A stretch of DNA of 64,000 nucleotides. It comes from Heterodera schachtii. Taxonomy: Eukaryota; Nematoda; Chromadorea; Rhabditida; Heteroderidae. The DNA lies in NCBI GenBank assembly GCA_023374025.1, contig SIJG01000036.1:257426-321425 (forward strand), given 5' to 3'. Under the pieces are notes generated by a model. It made no database searches. It was not told the DNA's origin and saw only the letters and a program-made list of their open reading frames with translations. Position numbers and translations under genes: made by a program. Positions within the stretch are counted from its first letter, which is position 1; each line of letters starts with the position of its first letter. Below, one piece after another: positions 23,897 through 34,427 of the stretch.

Positions 23897-24315
23897 GATA
23901 ATGGCATAAATATGAATTTCGTCGAATAAGCAAACCAATTTTTAATAAATGGAATCCGGAGATAAAGTGCAAAAAACAGCTGTATAAAATTTTACTTTTA
24001 ATTCTTATTTTAAACATAAAGCCATTTTAAGAATAAAAAAAACTTCACATTCCAAAGCAAAGACAAGGCAAGGCCTAATTGTAAAGACAATAAAAGCGAT
24101 CCAATTCAGCTATTTGTCAGAATTCTTATTCATCCTTTTTTTTTTGTCAGGTTCCCTGACTGCCTTTGTCCTCTCCCCTACTATTAAATTTCTTACACAT
24201 TATTTTGTTTTGATTTCGCTTAAAATAAATTTTCTTTTAATTGTTGTGAAGTGACTAAGTTTAAGCAACGAATTACTTTGAGACATAGCAACGGCAAACA
24301 CTGATAGTTCAATTT

Positions 24316-24367
24316 GCCCCCCTCCCCCCCAATTTTTTGCCGCGGCACCTATGGCACTGCCGGACTC
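24316..24367. repeat. Fragment of the family A MITE core
   Basis: A C-run followed by TTTTTTGCCGCGGCACCTAT and GGCACTGCCGGACTC resembles the core inside the elements at 8.7 and 13.85 kb. It is interrupted by a younger element that begins at 24,368 and copies its last 8 bp. Confidence 0.6.
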
Positions 24368-24503
24368 GGTAATAGTACCGATGGTACACCCGCCCCCCCC
24401 CCCTTTTTTTCGAAAAAACGAAATTTTTGAATTTTTCGATAAAAGATGATATTAAAGGGTTTTAAGCGTCGGAGAATCCGGGGGTACCATCGGTACTATT
24501 ACT
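24368..24503. mobile_element. MITE, family B short copy, nested
   Basis: This 136-bp element has near-perfect terminal inverted repeats starting GGTAATAGTACCGATGGTAC. The 8-bp target duplication CCGGACTC flanks it at 24360-24367 and 24504-24511. It is non-coding, with a C-run next to the left end. It lies in the 729-bp gap between the divergent GCN5 and zinc-finger genes. Confidence 0.85.
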
Positions 24504-24624
24504 CCGGACTCTTTTAAATTGGCTTAATTCACTGCATACCTATGCTTCTTTTCGACAATTTCTAAATGAATTTATTCCAAAATTATTTTTCTAGGGTATT
24601 TTAGCGAACCCATATTTGCTGCTT

Positions 24625-26475
24625 ATGTCATCATCAAGCGTCATTTTCACTTGTCATTTGTGCAAGCGTCGGAATCCCATCACTTTCGAATCCATCGACC
24701 ATCTGGAGGCACATTTTGCACAACACCATTTCCAATGTTTGCCGTATGTTTGTGAGCAGTGTCCGCAGTTTGCCAGTGGTCTTTACCCTACAGAAGGCGC
24801 AATTATTGAACATATGAAATTGGTCCATGGCTCTGAGAGTGAATTTGAGGTTATTTATTGCCCTTTTAAATTCGGTTTAATCAATTTGGCCTTGGTCAAT
24901 TCTTAGATATTCCGCATCCTTTCTTTACATTAGTTATGAATTCATTATTTTAGTTTAAAATCATCATCCGAGAGGACACTGAAGAGAAGCGAGCAAAAGT
25001 CCGTGCTGCACTTGAGCATTGCGTCCGTAATTCTGGCGACGTGACCACTTCGTCGTCCGCTGCCACTACAACTTCGAACAATGACAGCGCAGCGATTGAA
25101 CTTCCACAGACGCAACAGCAAGTGCAAACATCGCATCAGCCTCGCGTTGTCCAAGTGTTTCCTGCGCCGACAGTTGTTGTCAGGACGGAAGTGGTGCAAC
25201 AGACAGCGGAAAAACACTCGGGGGCAAACAACACGAGCAACGGCGCGGCATTGGCAGAAGGCGGTGGGAGTGGAACGACGACGAACACAAGCCGAACCAA
25301 TCGAACATCATCCGGCGGGAACAAGCGTAATGCATCAGAAGGTTTGTAAATCAAAAGAATGGGTTTATGGGTGATGATGGGGAGAGAAACTATCGACAAC
25401 CCCAAAAGATTACAGCTGTTGGCGCTGGAAAAGGACCGCCCGTTTGGAAAATTCCGAAGAAGTCCACAAGCAAAAAGGGAAGTGATGGTGCTGGGAAATC
25501 GAATCGGGAGAGCCACAACAACCGGGAGAGCCACAACAACCAACAGTCGGATTCGGCAGCCAAGGGGGGATACAACGGCCTGAACATTGACGGACTCTTT
25601 GAGGAGATTGAACAGCAAAAGAACCAACGGACGATCAACGAAAATGGCGGCAACAGAAAAGAACATAACGAAGTGGCGGACACGGACAATGGCAACAACG
25701 CTGTGCAGTGGGAAATACAATGTAAAACTAAATATCGCAGAGATACAATGACAGCATTTATCGCATTTGCAGCGGAACTCTGTTCAGTCAACGGACGTGA
25801 TGACTTGGTCCGGTCGCCATCACTTGCTCCACAATCTTCGCCGAACAAGTTGCAGACCAGCAAAGGCATTCCAAAACAGGAGTGTGATGATGAGCAGTCG
25901 CAGGGATTTTTCGGGTCTCATAAGTCGTCGACATGTAAGTTTTGTCTGAAAATAACTTGTTTTCATTGTCTATACAGTAATATTTCATCCGTTATAACTC
26001 AAATAATATGTCTCACGATCAGTTTGCCTAAATTCGGTATTTCAGTGGGACTGGCGTTGTACAAGGCTGAGAAGGAGGGACGCGAATTACGATCTCGTCA
26101 TTTGCGCAGCGGACAGTCTCCACAAAATGTGCCAAATTCATCTGTGGTACGTTCCGCTTTACGTTACACTACTTTTAACTTTTAATTTCGACTTTGTTCG
26201 AATTCGTCCCGTGGTTCGAAATTCCTGACCATAGCCTTTCAGTATATCCTAAATTGTTCAGTATTAAGTCTTTTGGTCGTATAATCTGAAATAGAGATTA
26301 TCTTTTTCAATCCATGCACATGTCACCTATTTTCAATTTTTATTTGTTATGACCTCACTCTTCCAAGTAGCGGTTATTGTCTATCTATTGTTATTTTGAG
26401 GAGGAGTTTCGGAACGATTTTATCTTGCGCGTGCGCGAGAGAGACGATCAGATGAAGCAGCGTCGCAAGCACTGA
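24625..26475 (+). CDS. Two-finger C2H2 zinc-finger protein with disordered Gln/Ser/Asn-rich body
   Basis: Six exons with agreeing phases (24625-24849, 24954-25341, 25416-25721, 25773-25934, 26046-26146, 26401-26475) encode about 418 residues. Near the start are two C2H2-like fingers, CHLCKRR with HLEAHFAQHH and CEQCPQFASG with HMKLVH. Then come a charged helix (REDTEEKRAKVRAALEHC), a Thr/Ser/Gln-rich disordered region, a duplicated NRESHNN motif and a basic C-terminal helix ending KQRRKH. This architecture suggests a nuclear DNA- or RNA-binding regulator, but I cannot name it. It is transcribed divergently from the GCN5 gene; a nested transposon sits between them. Confidence 0.7.
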
Positions 26476-26776
26476 ATCTCACGGTTAGCTTGTCAGTTGC
26501 ATTTTTCTCATTTCGCTTATTTCTGCATGATTCAGTTCTTTATTTTGGTTTTGTACCTATGAATTTGTTTCTCTACTGAAAATCTCATAACCTCCTTGAG
26601 TGTACGCGAAATTGTTATTTTTCTAATTTTTACTCTAAATGTTAATAGTGGAGAATTGTGGATTCTATGATTTATTTAGGTTTACCATCAAATAAATTTC
26701 TAGTTTTTTTCTTAAAAATAATTTGTAAGAGGATCATTTGTCCTGAGCTTTTTAGACATAACTGAGCTCGAATATT

Positions 26777-26777
<1 letters not shown>

Positions 26778-26807
<30 letters not shown>
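26778..26807. repeat. Uninterrupted run of about 30 C
   Basis: It is the longest homopolymer in the window. The flanks GAATATTA and CCATCGGTACCACAATT then CAGTATTACC resemble a decayed family B transposon end. The run length may be an assembly estimate. The interval 26,480-27,350 is otherwise AT-rich and without a supported gene. Confidence 0.8.
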
Positions 26808-26808
<1 letters not shown>

Positions 26809-27384
26809 AATTCACATTTACCATCGGTACCACAATTCTCCAGTATTACCGTTTAATTATATACCTACAAAGTTTTAAACATTTAAAGTGAATTTCGCAA
26901 CAAAATTTAAACATTTCAGGTGAATCCGCACTCGATCTCTGTATAGACGTTGATGCTGATGGACAAATGCTCAGATTTTGCTTTGGATTTACTGAATCGT
27001 CGGCCGTTCTCTTTTCCCTCGCTTTTCTGTCTTTCCCTTATCAATTATAGTCTTGTTCTAGTTTTTTTTCCACTCAATCATTTCCTGCCTGAAAGTACTT
27101 AATTGCCCGTATAATTATTCTATTCTCCGCTTTTTGTGGTATTCACGTATTTTGGTTGTTGGGCTTTGATTTGTTTTCCTGATTTTATTTGTTTGATTCC
27201 AATCAAATTGTGTTCCCCTTGATGGTACTGTATGGTAATATTGTATGAAAGTGTACGTTGAATTCGGGTGAATAAATTGAGTTATCGCAGCATTTTTTCT
27301 GATAGTGTGCTTTTGGTTTTACCCAAATGAATAATTAATGATTTTTGCACTTAATAATTGTTACAGTTCCTAAAACTTTTGATA

Positions 27385-30300
27385 ATGCATTGCTCAATTT
27401 GTTGTGCGTTGTGCAGTAAATTTGGGCAACTGTCGACCTATTTGCTTAGAAGAAAAGCGAATGCAATGTCAGTTCGATTTATATCAGAATTTCGTGATTT
27501 GCATATGTTAGCGGTAGGTTCGTTAATTTCAGTGCTCGGCGATTTTATTCGGACAAATGGCCTTCAAATTTCATCACTTCTGCTGGTGGAATGATTGGAA
27601 ACTGCGACGATAAGATTTCTGATGAAAAACAATCGAAGGACAATGAGGTACAGAAGCCATGGTAAAAGGGCGGCACAAGTGCTAGGGATAAGCAGGGATG
27701 GAACAGGTTTCGGCTTCTGAACGTGTATTACTCGCACAACCATGGCGATTTTTTTTTCTTTGATGCACTTTTCCGACTGGATTTTGTAAAATTTACCAAG
27801 ATTTTTTTTGGAAAATTAGGGTGAGCAATATTTTTGAGGTACAATGAGAATGCCCCCCCCCCCCCCTCCCTCGGCCAATCGTATGGTTATCGCTTTGGCA
27901 AAAATGAGTGCTTAAATTAATTATTTAATATTCTCTTTTTATATTGAACGAACTGAGCGTGAGTTCACCGAATTGAAAGTTGCTTATGGTCTCAGCAACA
28001 TTTCGGGGAGTTCGCGCGACCAGCGCATTCTCCTGGTCCATCCACGCATTCGCAAAATGGCACTTAAAAACACAACTGTTCAGCAACAGGTGATGTTCAA
28101 ATTTCTCAAATGTCTTGTTTAAATTCCCGCTCTTTAATTATGCCCAAATTACTGCCTTATCTTTTCAGATTGACGAAGCGCAAACGCTTTGCGAGACCAT
28201 TCCCGGATTCACTGTCGTCAGGTACGGGAGGGTGACGAACAGAGTGTTGCTTATGTTTGTTTTATTGTTAGTGCCATTGTGCTCAACACCGATGCGCAAT
28301 TAATTCGCAAAAAATTAGTTTGGGGCGTGGGAAGGCTCGAACGGATTCGGGAATGGATGCTCCAACACCCTGTGAATGCCCTCTGTATAAACATCGACAT
28401 TTTGGCTCCCGCCCAACAGGTAAACGGATGAAGAGCAGAGGGAAACAGTCGCCGTTCCTTTGAAAACCTTTGTTTTGTTGAGCGCGAGTTGAACTCCTAC
28501 TTTGGCATTCCGGTCTACGACCGTTACAACATTGTGTTGAACATTTTCAAGCTTTATGCCCGGACGGAGGAAGCCCGACTTCAAATAGCACTTGCCGAGA
28601 TTCCGTACATTCGGTGCTCATTTAAATGTTTGTTCGGTTCTTATGAGGTTTTGTTCGCCATATCCAAGTTTTAAAGACATTTAACAAAATCAGATGCGGC
28701 TAATAAAACCATCGAATTGAACCGAATATTCCTGCTTTTTGAACTAATCTGTTTCAGAGATCGTTTGTGTTACATTGAGGCAAACAAAAGTTCCACCTCC
28801 TCTGATGAACTGGCAGAGTCACTGAATGTTGACGAAGTGATTCCATCTTTGGGAAGGCTAGTAATTAAACGGAATTTATATTCATTTAATCATTTGAAAC
28901 TAACGGACTTTTGTTTCTAAAGTTCCCACAAATCATTTTTTAAGGACCACCGAGGGGACGCGACGCGTGGAACTTCTTCGAATGCGCGAACATTCACTGC
29001 GAAAGCAAATTCGCAATGCGATTGCGTCGCGTGCGAACGAAGTGCGACACCGACTTGAGGCTTCAGCCTCGGCCAATGCCTCCAAAATGGCAGTGATCGG
29101 TGTGATTGGGTGAGTTTAAAATTGGTTAAAAATTAATCCTAAAGTTTAGCTATACAAATGCAGGCAAAACATCGTTGATTAAAAGGTAAACAACAGTAAA
29201 CGCACACTTCCGATTGTGTTTTTTCTTTGCTGTTAAGCTTAACAGATGAACAATCGTTGTGCGGCGAAGATCGTCCGTTTGCGACTTTGGACACGACCCT
29301 TCACCAGGCATTTTTGCCTTTCTTTTTCCATTTCAGTTCTTCCTTTTGACTAGGCTGTCCTTCCGTCCCGTCACAAAATTTTACTGGCCGATACAATTGG
29401 GTTTATTTCGAATTTGCCCATTAAACTGTTCGCCTCGTTCACCGCCACCCTCCAATACATCGAAAGCGCTGTGAGAATTTAGCGATATTACTGTGTCTAA
29501 ATTGTTGTTTCCTTTCCATAGGACCTTCTCATCCATGTGATGGATTTGTCTCATCGCGACATTCTCTCGCAACGTGACCAAGTTATAGAAACACTCAAGG
29601 TTAAAAATTTTAACCTTTATTAATTGGATCAAAAAAATGGAAATTTCTGAAAAAGTAAACCTTTTTTATCTTAAATAGACACTTTTGATAATCAGGGAAG
29701 GGGTCACTCCAAAATTTTCCCCGACGGCACCTAGCAGTACCCGGACTCGTCCCCTTTATTTATTTTTTTGAAAAAAAGCGCGGAAGCCCAAAAAAGTGTC
29801 GTTTGGAGGCGTAACAGCCTCCCCCGAGGCCAATTATCTAATTGGTTAATTTTTCCTTAGGGTCTCAACATTCGTCGAGAACTGATCGATGGAATCATCA
29901 CAGTAGGCAACAAATTAGACAAATGCGGCCCAGAAAGACTCAAATGGCTTCGGAAAAAGGCACTTTTACCACCCGAAGAGGAGGACACTGAGAAAGTAAA
30001 AAGCAAAGGGAAATGGCATAAATCCACCTTCCATTTTCATTATCTGCCTTTTGTTCGCATGTTATTGTTTCTACCAGACTATGTTTCCATGACCCATCTC
30101 AATTCACTCTCTTTGTCAGATCTCTGCAGGTGATTCAAGTGCCGTTCCATCTTTACTATCGCCTTTTTCGCTGTTTCCTTTGCCAATTTCTTGTCGAACA
30201 CTGGACGGAATGGCTTCCCTTATTCGAAGAATGGACTGCGTAAATCAAAATCAATTTATGATTCCACATGTTTTTTGATCCTTTTTCAGTCCACTCGCTC

Positions 30301-30570
30301 CATAATTGGCAGTCGTATTCGACGTTTCCGCTTGGCTCCGGGGTCTACGGCCATTCCATACCTTTACTCGGAAGGTTTAGTCCCAGCAGAAGGTTTAAGT
30401 CCCATTTCTTTTTTACTATGTATATTCTTTTTTCAGGTCCCACCACTAGTGAATGTGGCCAATTTTTAATCTTCGATATTTCCATGACAGACGCACAACT
30501 TGCGCGGTTCAAATCCGTTATGGGAGCAAGAATAAAATTGAAAAAACTGGATGATGACGCCCCAGCTTGA
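27385..30570 (+). CDS. GTPBP6-like GTPase (HflX family), probably mitochondrial
   Basis: The certain exons are 27958-28089, 28169-28221, 28272-28419, 28483-28613, 28758-28856, 28945-29109, 29150-29185, 29238-29307, 29354-29470, 29522-29599, 29861-29995, 30120-30239, 30290-30374 and 30437-30570. An Arg-rich, acid-poor start (ATG 27,385) and an exon at 27533-27647 with ARRFYSDKW probably form the presequence, but their join is unclear. The HflX domain shows GIPVYDRYNIVLNIF and ARTEEARLQIALAEIP. The GTPase motifs are GYTNAGKTSLIK (P-loop), FATLDTT, DTIGF and NKLD. The family recycles or matures the mitochondrial large ribosomal subunit. Two introns start with GC (at 28,857 and 29,308). The usual Leu of the DRLFATLD motif is Pro here. 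Confidence 0.88.
29690..29855. repeat. Transposon remnant in a GTPBP6 intron
   Basis: An AAAATTTTCCCCGACGGCAC core followed by CTAGCAGTACCCGGACTC resembles the family A core at 24.34 kb, and a short GCCTCCCCCGAGGC palindrome lies near the right side. Ends and target duplication are not clear. It lengthens the intron between exons 29522-29599 and 29861-29995. Confidence 0.5.
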
Positions 30571-30971
30571 TCTTTGGTTCTATATTCATTTTTTGTTAAA
30601 CAATATGTTTATTTTGTAAATTCTATATATTTTGTCGATCAATTTGATTTTAAGTTTTGTGTGACGTTCCCGTTAGCCGAACAAATACCAGGGTTCAAAA
30701 AGCATGATTTTCAATTTAGCGATAATACATCAGCAAATTCGAGAAATATATTATGGGAAATAAACGAGTGGGAATGGTTTGGAGAAATTTCGCCTGAATT
30801 TGAGTGGTTTAAAACATCAATTGACAACCGACTGTGACAGTGATGAGCAGTCTATATGATTGAAACAGAAGTGACAAAAGTAATAAATAAACAGATGAGA
30901 GCAATTGCAATCGATTTAACCAAAAAATCCAATGAATATCAGTGACTCTCAATAATTTGTCGCGCCTTCCG

Positions 30972-32913
30972 TCACGAATGATTGCCCCAAACACGCTTAT
31001 GATATTCAGCCGGCGCCAACATATAATCCTGGAAACGCCATTGTTTTTCGCTTCCCTTTTCCCCTGAATTTTCACCTTTTCAACATCGTAGAAATCGGCA
31101 TGGTTTTTACTGAGGAACATCACGAAGTCTTGCGCATGACGAATAATCGCCTCCAAAGAACGTTCGCTCCATTCGGTATAAGCCAACTTAATTTGCATAA
31201 TGGGTTAAGATGAGAAACAGATTAAGTGCTTTCCCCTTCCCTTTTGATTGTCCATAATTCTCCTTGCTTACCATGTCCGTGAAACGGACAAACATTCGCA
31301 GCAAATGCGGTAGTCCGAATTGCTTGGAGAAGCAAAGACGCTTCTCAGCCAAAGACGCGCCAGTCGAAGGTTTGCTGGTCTCAAGTTCACTGCCTGTGCG
31401 AGGGAAACACATATCAATAAGGGTGGCATTAGTAGAACTAATTGCGGTGGTAGGTCACCCACTTCCAAAAGACTATAATCACTTTTTGGTGAATCGCTAA
31501 ATGACCCTTTCGGACCTGCTCCTCCCCTTTGTTCCGCCTCGCTTTCATTTTCCGCCTCCTCCGACTTTTGCTTCTTCAATTCCTCGACCAAATCGTTGAA
31601 GGCTGGCCGTTCGAATTTGTACAGTAAGATGGTGCCTACGGCCGTTTCAAAATAGTCCAAAAGACCGAGCGCGGAGTGCTCCAAATTCTCTGAAGTAGGG
31701 TTCAGCAGCACGTTGTCGCGATCCGCGTACTCAATGTAAAACTCACGCGGCGACAGTCCGCCATTTCCGCTTTCGCCCACACCGACCACCGACTCACGAT
31801 ACTGAAAAGCAAAAGTTATTCGAAAACATTATTAAAAAGACCTTTTGAACTATTTCGAAGACGGTAATCCGCGCAGGCAATTTCGGCAACATAAACTGTT
31901 TGTTGACCAGATTTTCGTCGTCTATCAGAATGCGTCGCAAAGGGTCGGTCAATGTGACTTGGGGCATGTCCTTTTTGGCCACTGCGCTTGTTTCAATTGT
32001 CGTCCGACGGGCGGTCTTACGTTTTGCTAAATTCCTACTTAAGTGTATATTAAATGACAACTTATCCTAACTTAGTTTAAACGCAATGGTCCATATCCAA
32101 TTTGTTAGAGTCCAATACTTTTAAACGTACAACGCACCGGTAATTGCACTGACAAATAAATGACTTACATGCGTTATCGGCGCTTCCTGGTGTGCTCGAG
32201 CGACTACTTTCATCATGCGCTTGCGAGCGGTTCTTCAGTTCCGATTGCTTTCTCTTTTTGGCATTTAGCATCTGCTGAGCCCTTTTCACGTCTTCCTAAA
32301 ATTTGTTTTCCTTAATACTCATCGTAAATACTCGAAAAATAACCTTTGCCTTGGTTGCCTCTTCATCGGAGTAATTCTTGAAGCGAATTAGTGCTTCATG
32401 TTGTGGTACAACTTCGTCGTGACGATTGCTCCAACCCTAAAATCTCAATGTCGATTAAATGGATTAAATTAAAATGACCGGATAATGAATGCCATAGCCG
32501 ACATCTCCACCAGACAATTCTTTCAGAAACATCACTTTAGCCTCGTAGTAAATGTGCTCCGAGTTCAGATAACGGCATAACACTTTCTCCCCAATGGCCC
32601 ATTTTTTGTCCGTCGGATGTCCGTGCGGATTGGTAGACATTGAAGAGCTGAGATCCTTTCTAAACATTGGGACAATCCTTATTTATTGTTAGCTGTATTT
32701 TCTCAAAAAAGAATAGAAGTCGTACTCGACACTTCCACTGCTAATCGTGGACAGTTCTGACGGATTCTTCTTCTTCTGAAGTTTCTGTTGGCTACTGCTG
32801 CTGTTACTCGCTTTCGACACCGATTTGGGCGTTGTGCTGGGTGAAGAGGTCGACTCATCCCGAACTAACGAATTCTGTTGCTTTTTCTTTGCTGACGAAT
32901 TTCGCGACGGCAT
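30972..32913 (-). CDS. mrg-1: MRG15/MORF4L1-family chromodomain protein
   Basis: Nine exons with agreeing phases: 32913-32726, 32659-32479, 32436-32344, 32295-32169, 32026-31842, 31801-31459, 31393-31272, 31186-31076 and 31028-30972. They encode about 468 residues. A Ser/Lys-rich N-terminus leads into the chromo barrel (KWAIGEKVLCRYLN, YYEAKVMFLKE, IHYPGWSNRHDEVVP). A basic linker precedes the MRG domain (DPLRRILIDDENLVNKQFML, SALGLLDYFETAVGTILLY, FGLPHLLRMFVRFTD, DYMLAPAEYHKRV). The family reads H3K36 methylation and works with NuA4/Sin3-type complexes; in C. elegans mrg-1 is needed for the germline. An acidic insert (residues EEAENESEAEQ) splits the MRG domain. It is divergent from the ATP synthase d gene, with 381 bp between the starts. 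Confidence 0.93.
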
Positions 32914-33294
32914 TTCTCAGATTTAAATAAGTTAAAAGTAAGGCGTTTTTCTAAAAAAAATTGATTAGTGATTTTATTGTGCTTAAGAAAATTACGCATA
33001 ATTTCAGTGTAATATTGAAAAAATTAAATTTCTTCGTTAATTTTGAAAAACATAAGTTTTTCGACATAGGTACTATATATTTCAAAATTTTTGAGAATTT
33101 ATTTAAAGAATTCTTTAAAAGAGATTACCTATTTTTAAGTCTTTAGGAGTCAGTTTTTTAGGGATTGAGTTCATACAGTTGAATTAACAAAAAAGATTTT
33201 GATTACACACTTTCAGATTTTGAGTTTGTGATTAGTAAACTAGATATTATTAAAACTGGATACTTTAATGTGCCAAATTTAGGTGAAATATTTA

Positions 33295-34170
33295 ATGGCA
33301 CAACCTGCTAAGCGTGTTGCTGTCAGCTCAGTTAACTGGGCTAAGTTGGCCGAACGGCTGACGCCACAACAGGAGGAGGAGCTTAACCGTTTGAAAGCAC
33401 AAAACTCTTCATATCATGCGGAGTAATTAAATTGAATCAAAATGATTTTTTTAAATTTTTTTATTAGGGTTGTACAACACCAGGCTGATCTGCCTAAAGT
33501 TGACTGGGCTACACTGAAGAAGCAAATGCCGGAAAATTCGACTGTTCTTGACTCATTGCAGAAACAATGGGAAGCGCTGAGCATTCCATACGGAACGATA
33601 CCTGACAATCTGAAGAAACAAATTGACCAGTGGGTGAAATTCAATGTGAGAAACTTTTTGCGCCCCCTTTTTTTAATACGAATATATCTTAGCCGATGCA
33701 TAAGTGAGTAAATTTTAGGAGGCCCGAGTCAAGTTTCACGAGCTTAAGACTGCGGATGGACTTGTGGAAATGAAGAAGATTGAAGACAAATGGGCGAAAA
33801 TGCCGCCAGTCGAGCAGCTGTGAGTTTTCATAATCTTAAAAAAATTTTAGTTCCGCTCTTTTCATTTACAGTTGGCGTGACCAACTCGTCCAGTATTTCC
33901 CACATAAGCATCAGGACCTTCGCTATCTCAACGAGTATTGTAAGTTCTCATTACAATTAAAGAAATAACTACAAAGACTAAAATCTATAAATATTTCTTC
34001 CATTGGCAGATGACCCATGGGGCATAGGTGTTAATGACACCAATTGGCGCGAGCGTTTCAAGGACTTCCAGGTTTACTTTTTAAAAGAATCATCATATGT
34101 CATGATCATTTGATAAATAAATAAAAAAATTGTTCAGAGTCGTCCTCGAGAGGGTGCAACGCTTCACTGA
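33295..34170 (+). CDS. atp-5: Mitochondrial ATP synthase subunit d
   Basis: Six phase-consistent exons (33295-33422, 33468-33645, 33719-33819, 33872-33939, 34010-34071, 34138-34170) encode 189 residues, close to the C. elegans length. Recognisable segments are VSSVNWAKLAERLTPQQ, DLPKVDWATLKKQMP, VVQHQADL, KKIEDKWAKMPPVEQL and DPWGIGVNDTNWRERF. Subunit d is part of the peripheral stalk that holds F1 to the membrane sector in the inner mitochondrial membrane. An acceptor-like TTTAG lies 10 bp before the ATG, consistent with trans-splicing. It is the first of four same-strand genes with gaps of 257-370 bp. Confidence 0.93.
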
Positions 34171-34427
34171 TCGCTTGATTTTACAATTTAGGAAATTCAA
34201 CGTGATTTTAATTGGAAGAAGTTATTCAATAGGGATGTTATTAAATGGACATTCTCTTTTGCACAAATTGATTTAGATGATAAAAATTTGTTGCTCTCAA
34301 AATATTTGCTGTTTCTTTTATGAGTTTATTCTTTTATACCATAAAGTTTCTGTTTATGAAAAAACAAATTTTTTTTGCCAGGATTTATTGTGTTAAAGAA
34401 GAAAACTGATTGATTTTGCTGTAGTTA

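Noticed and set aside
26200..26230. GGTTCGAAATTCC as a tRNA B-box
   Set aside because: It lies in an intron of the zinc-finger gene with no surrounding cloverleaf.
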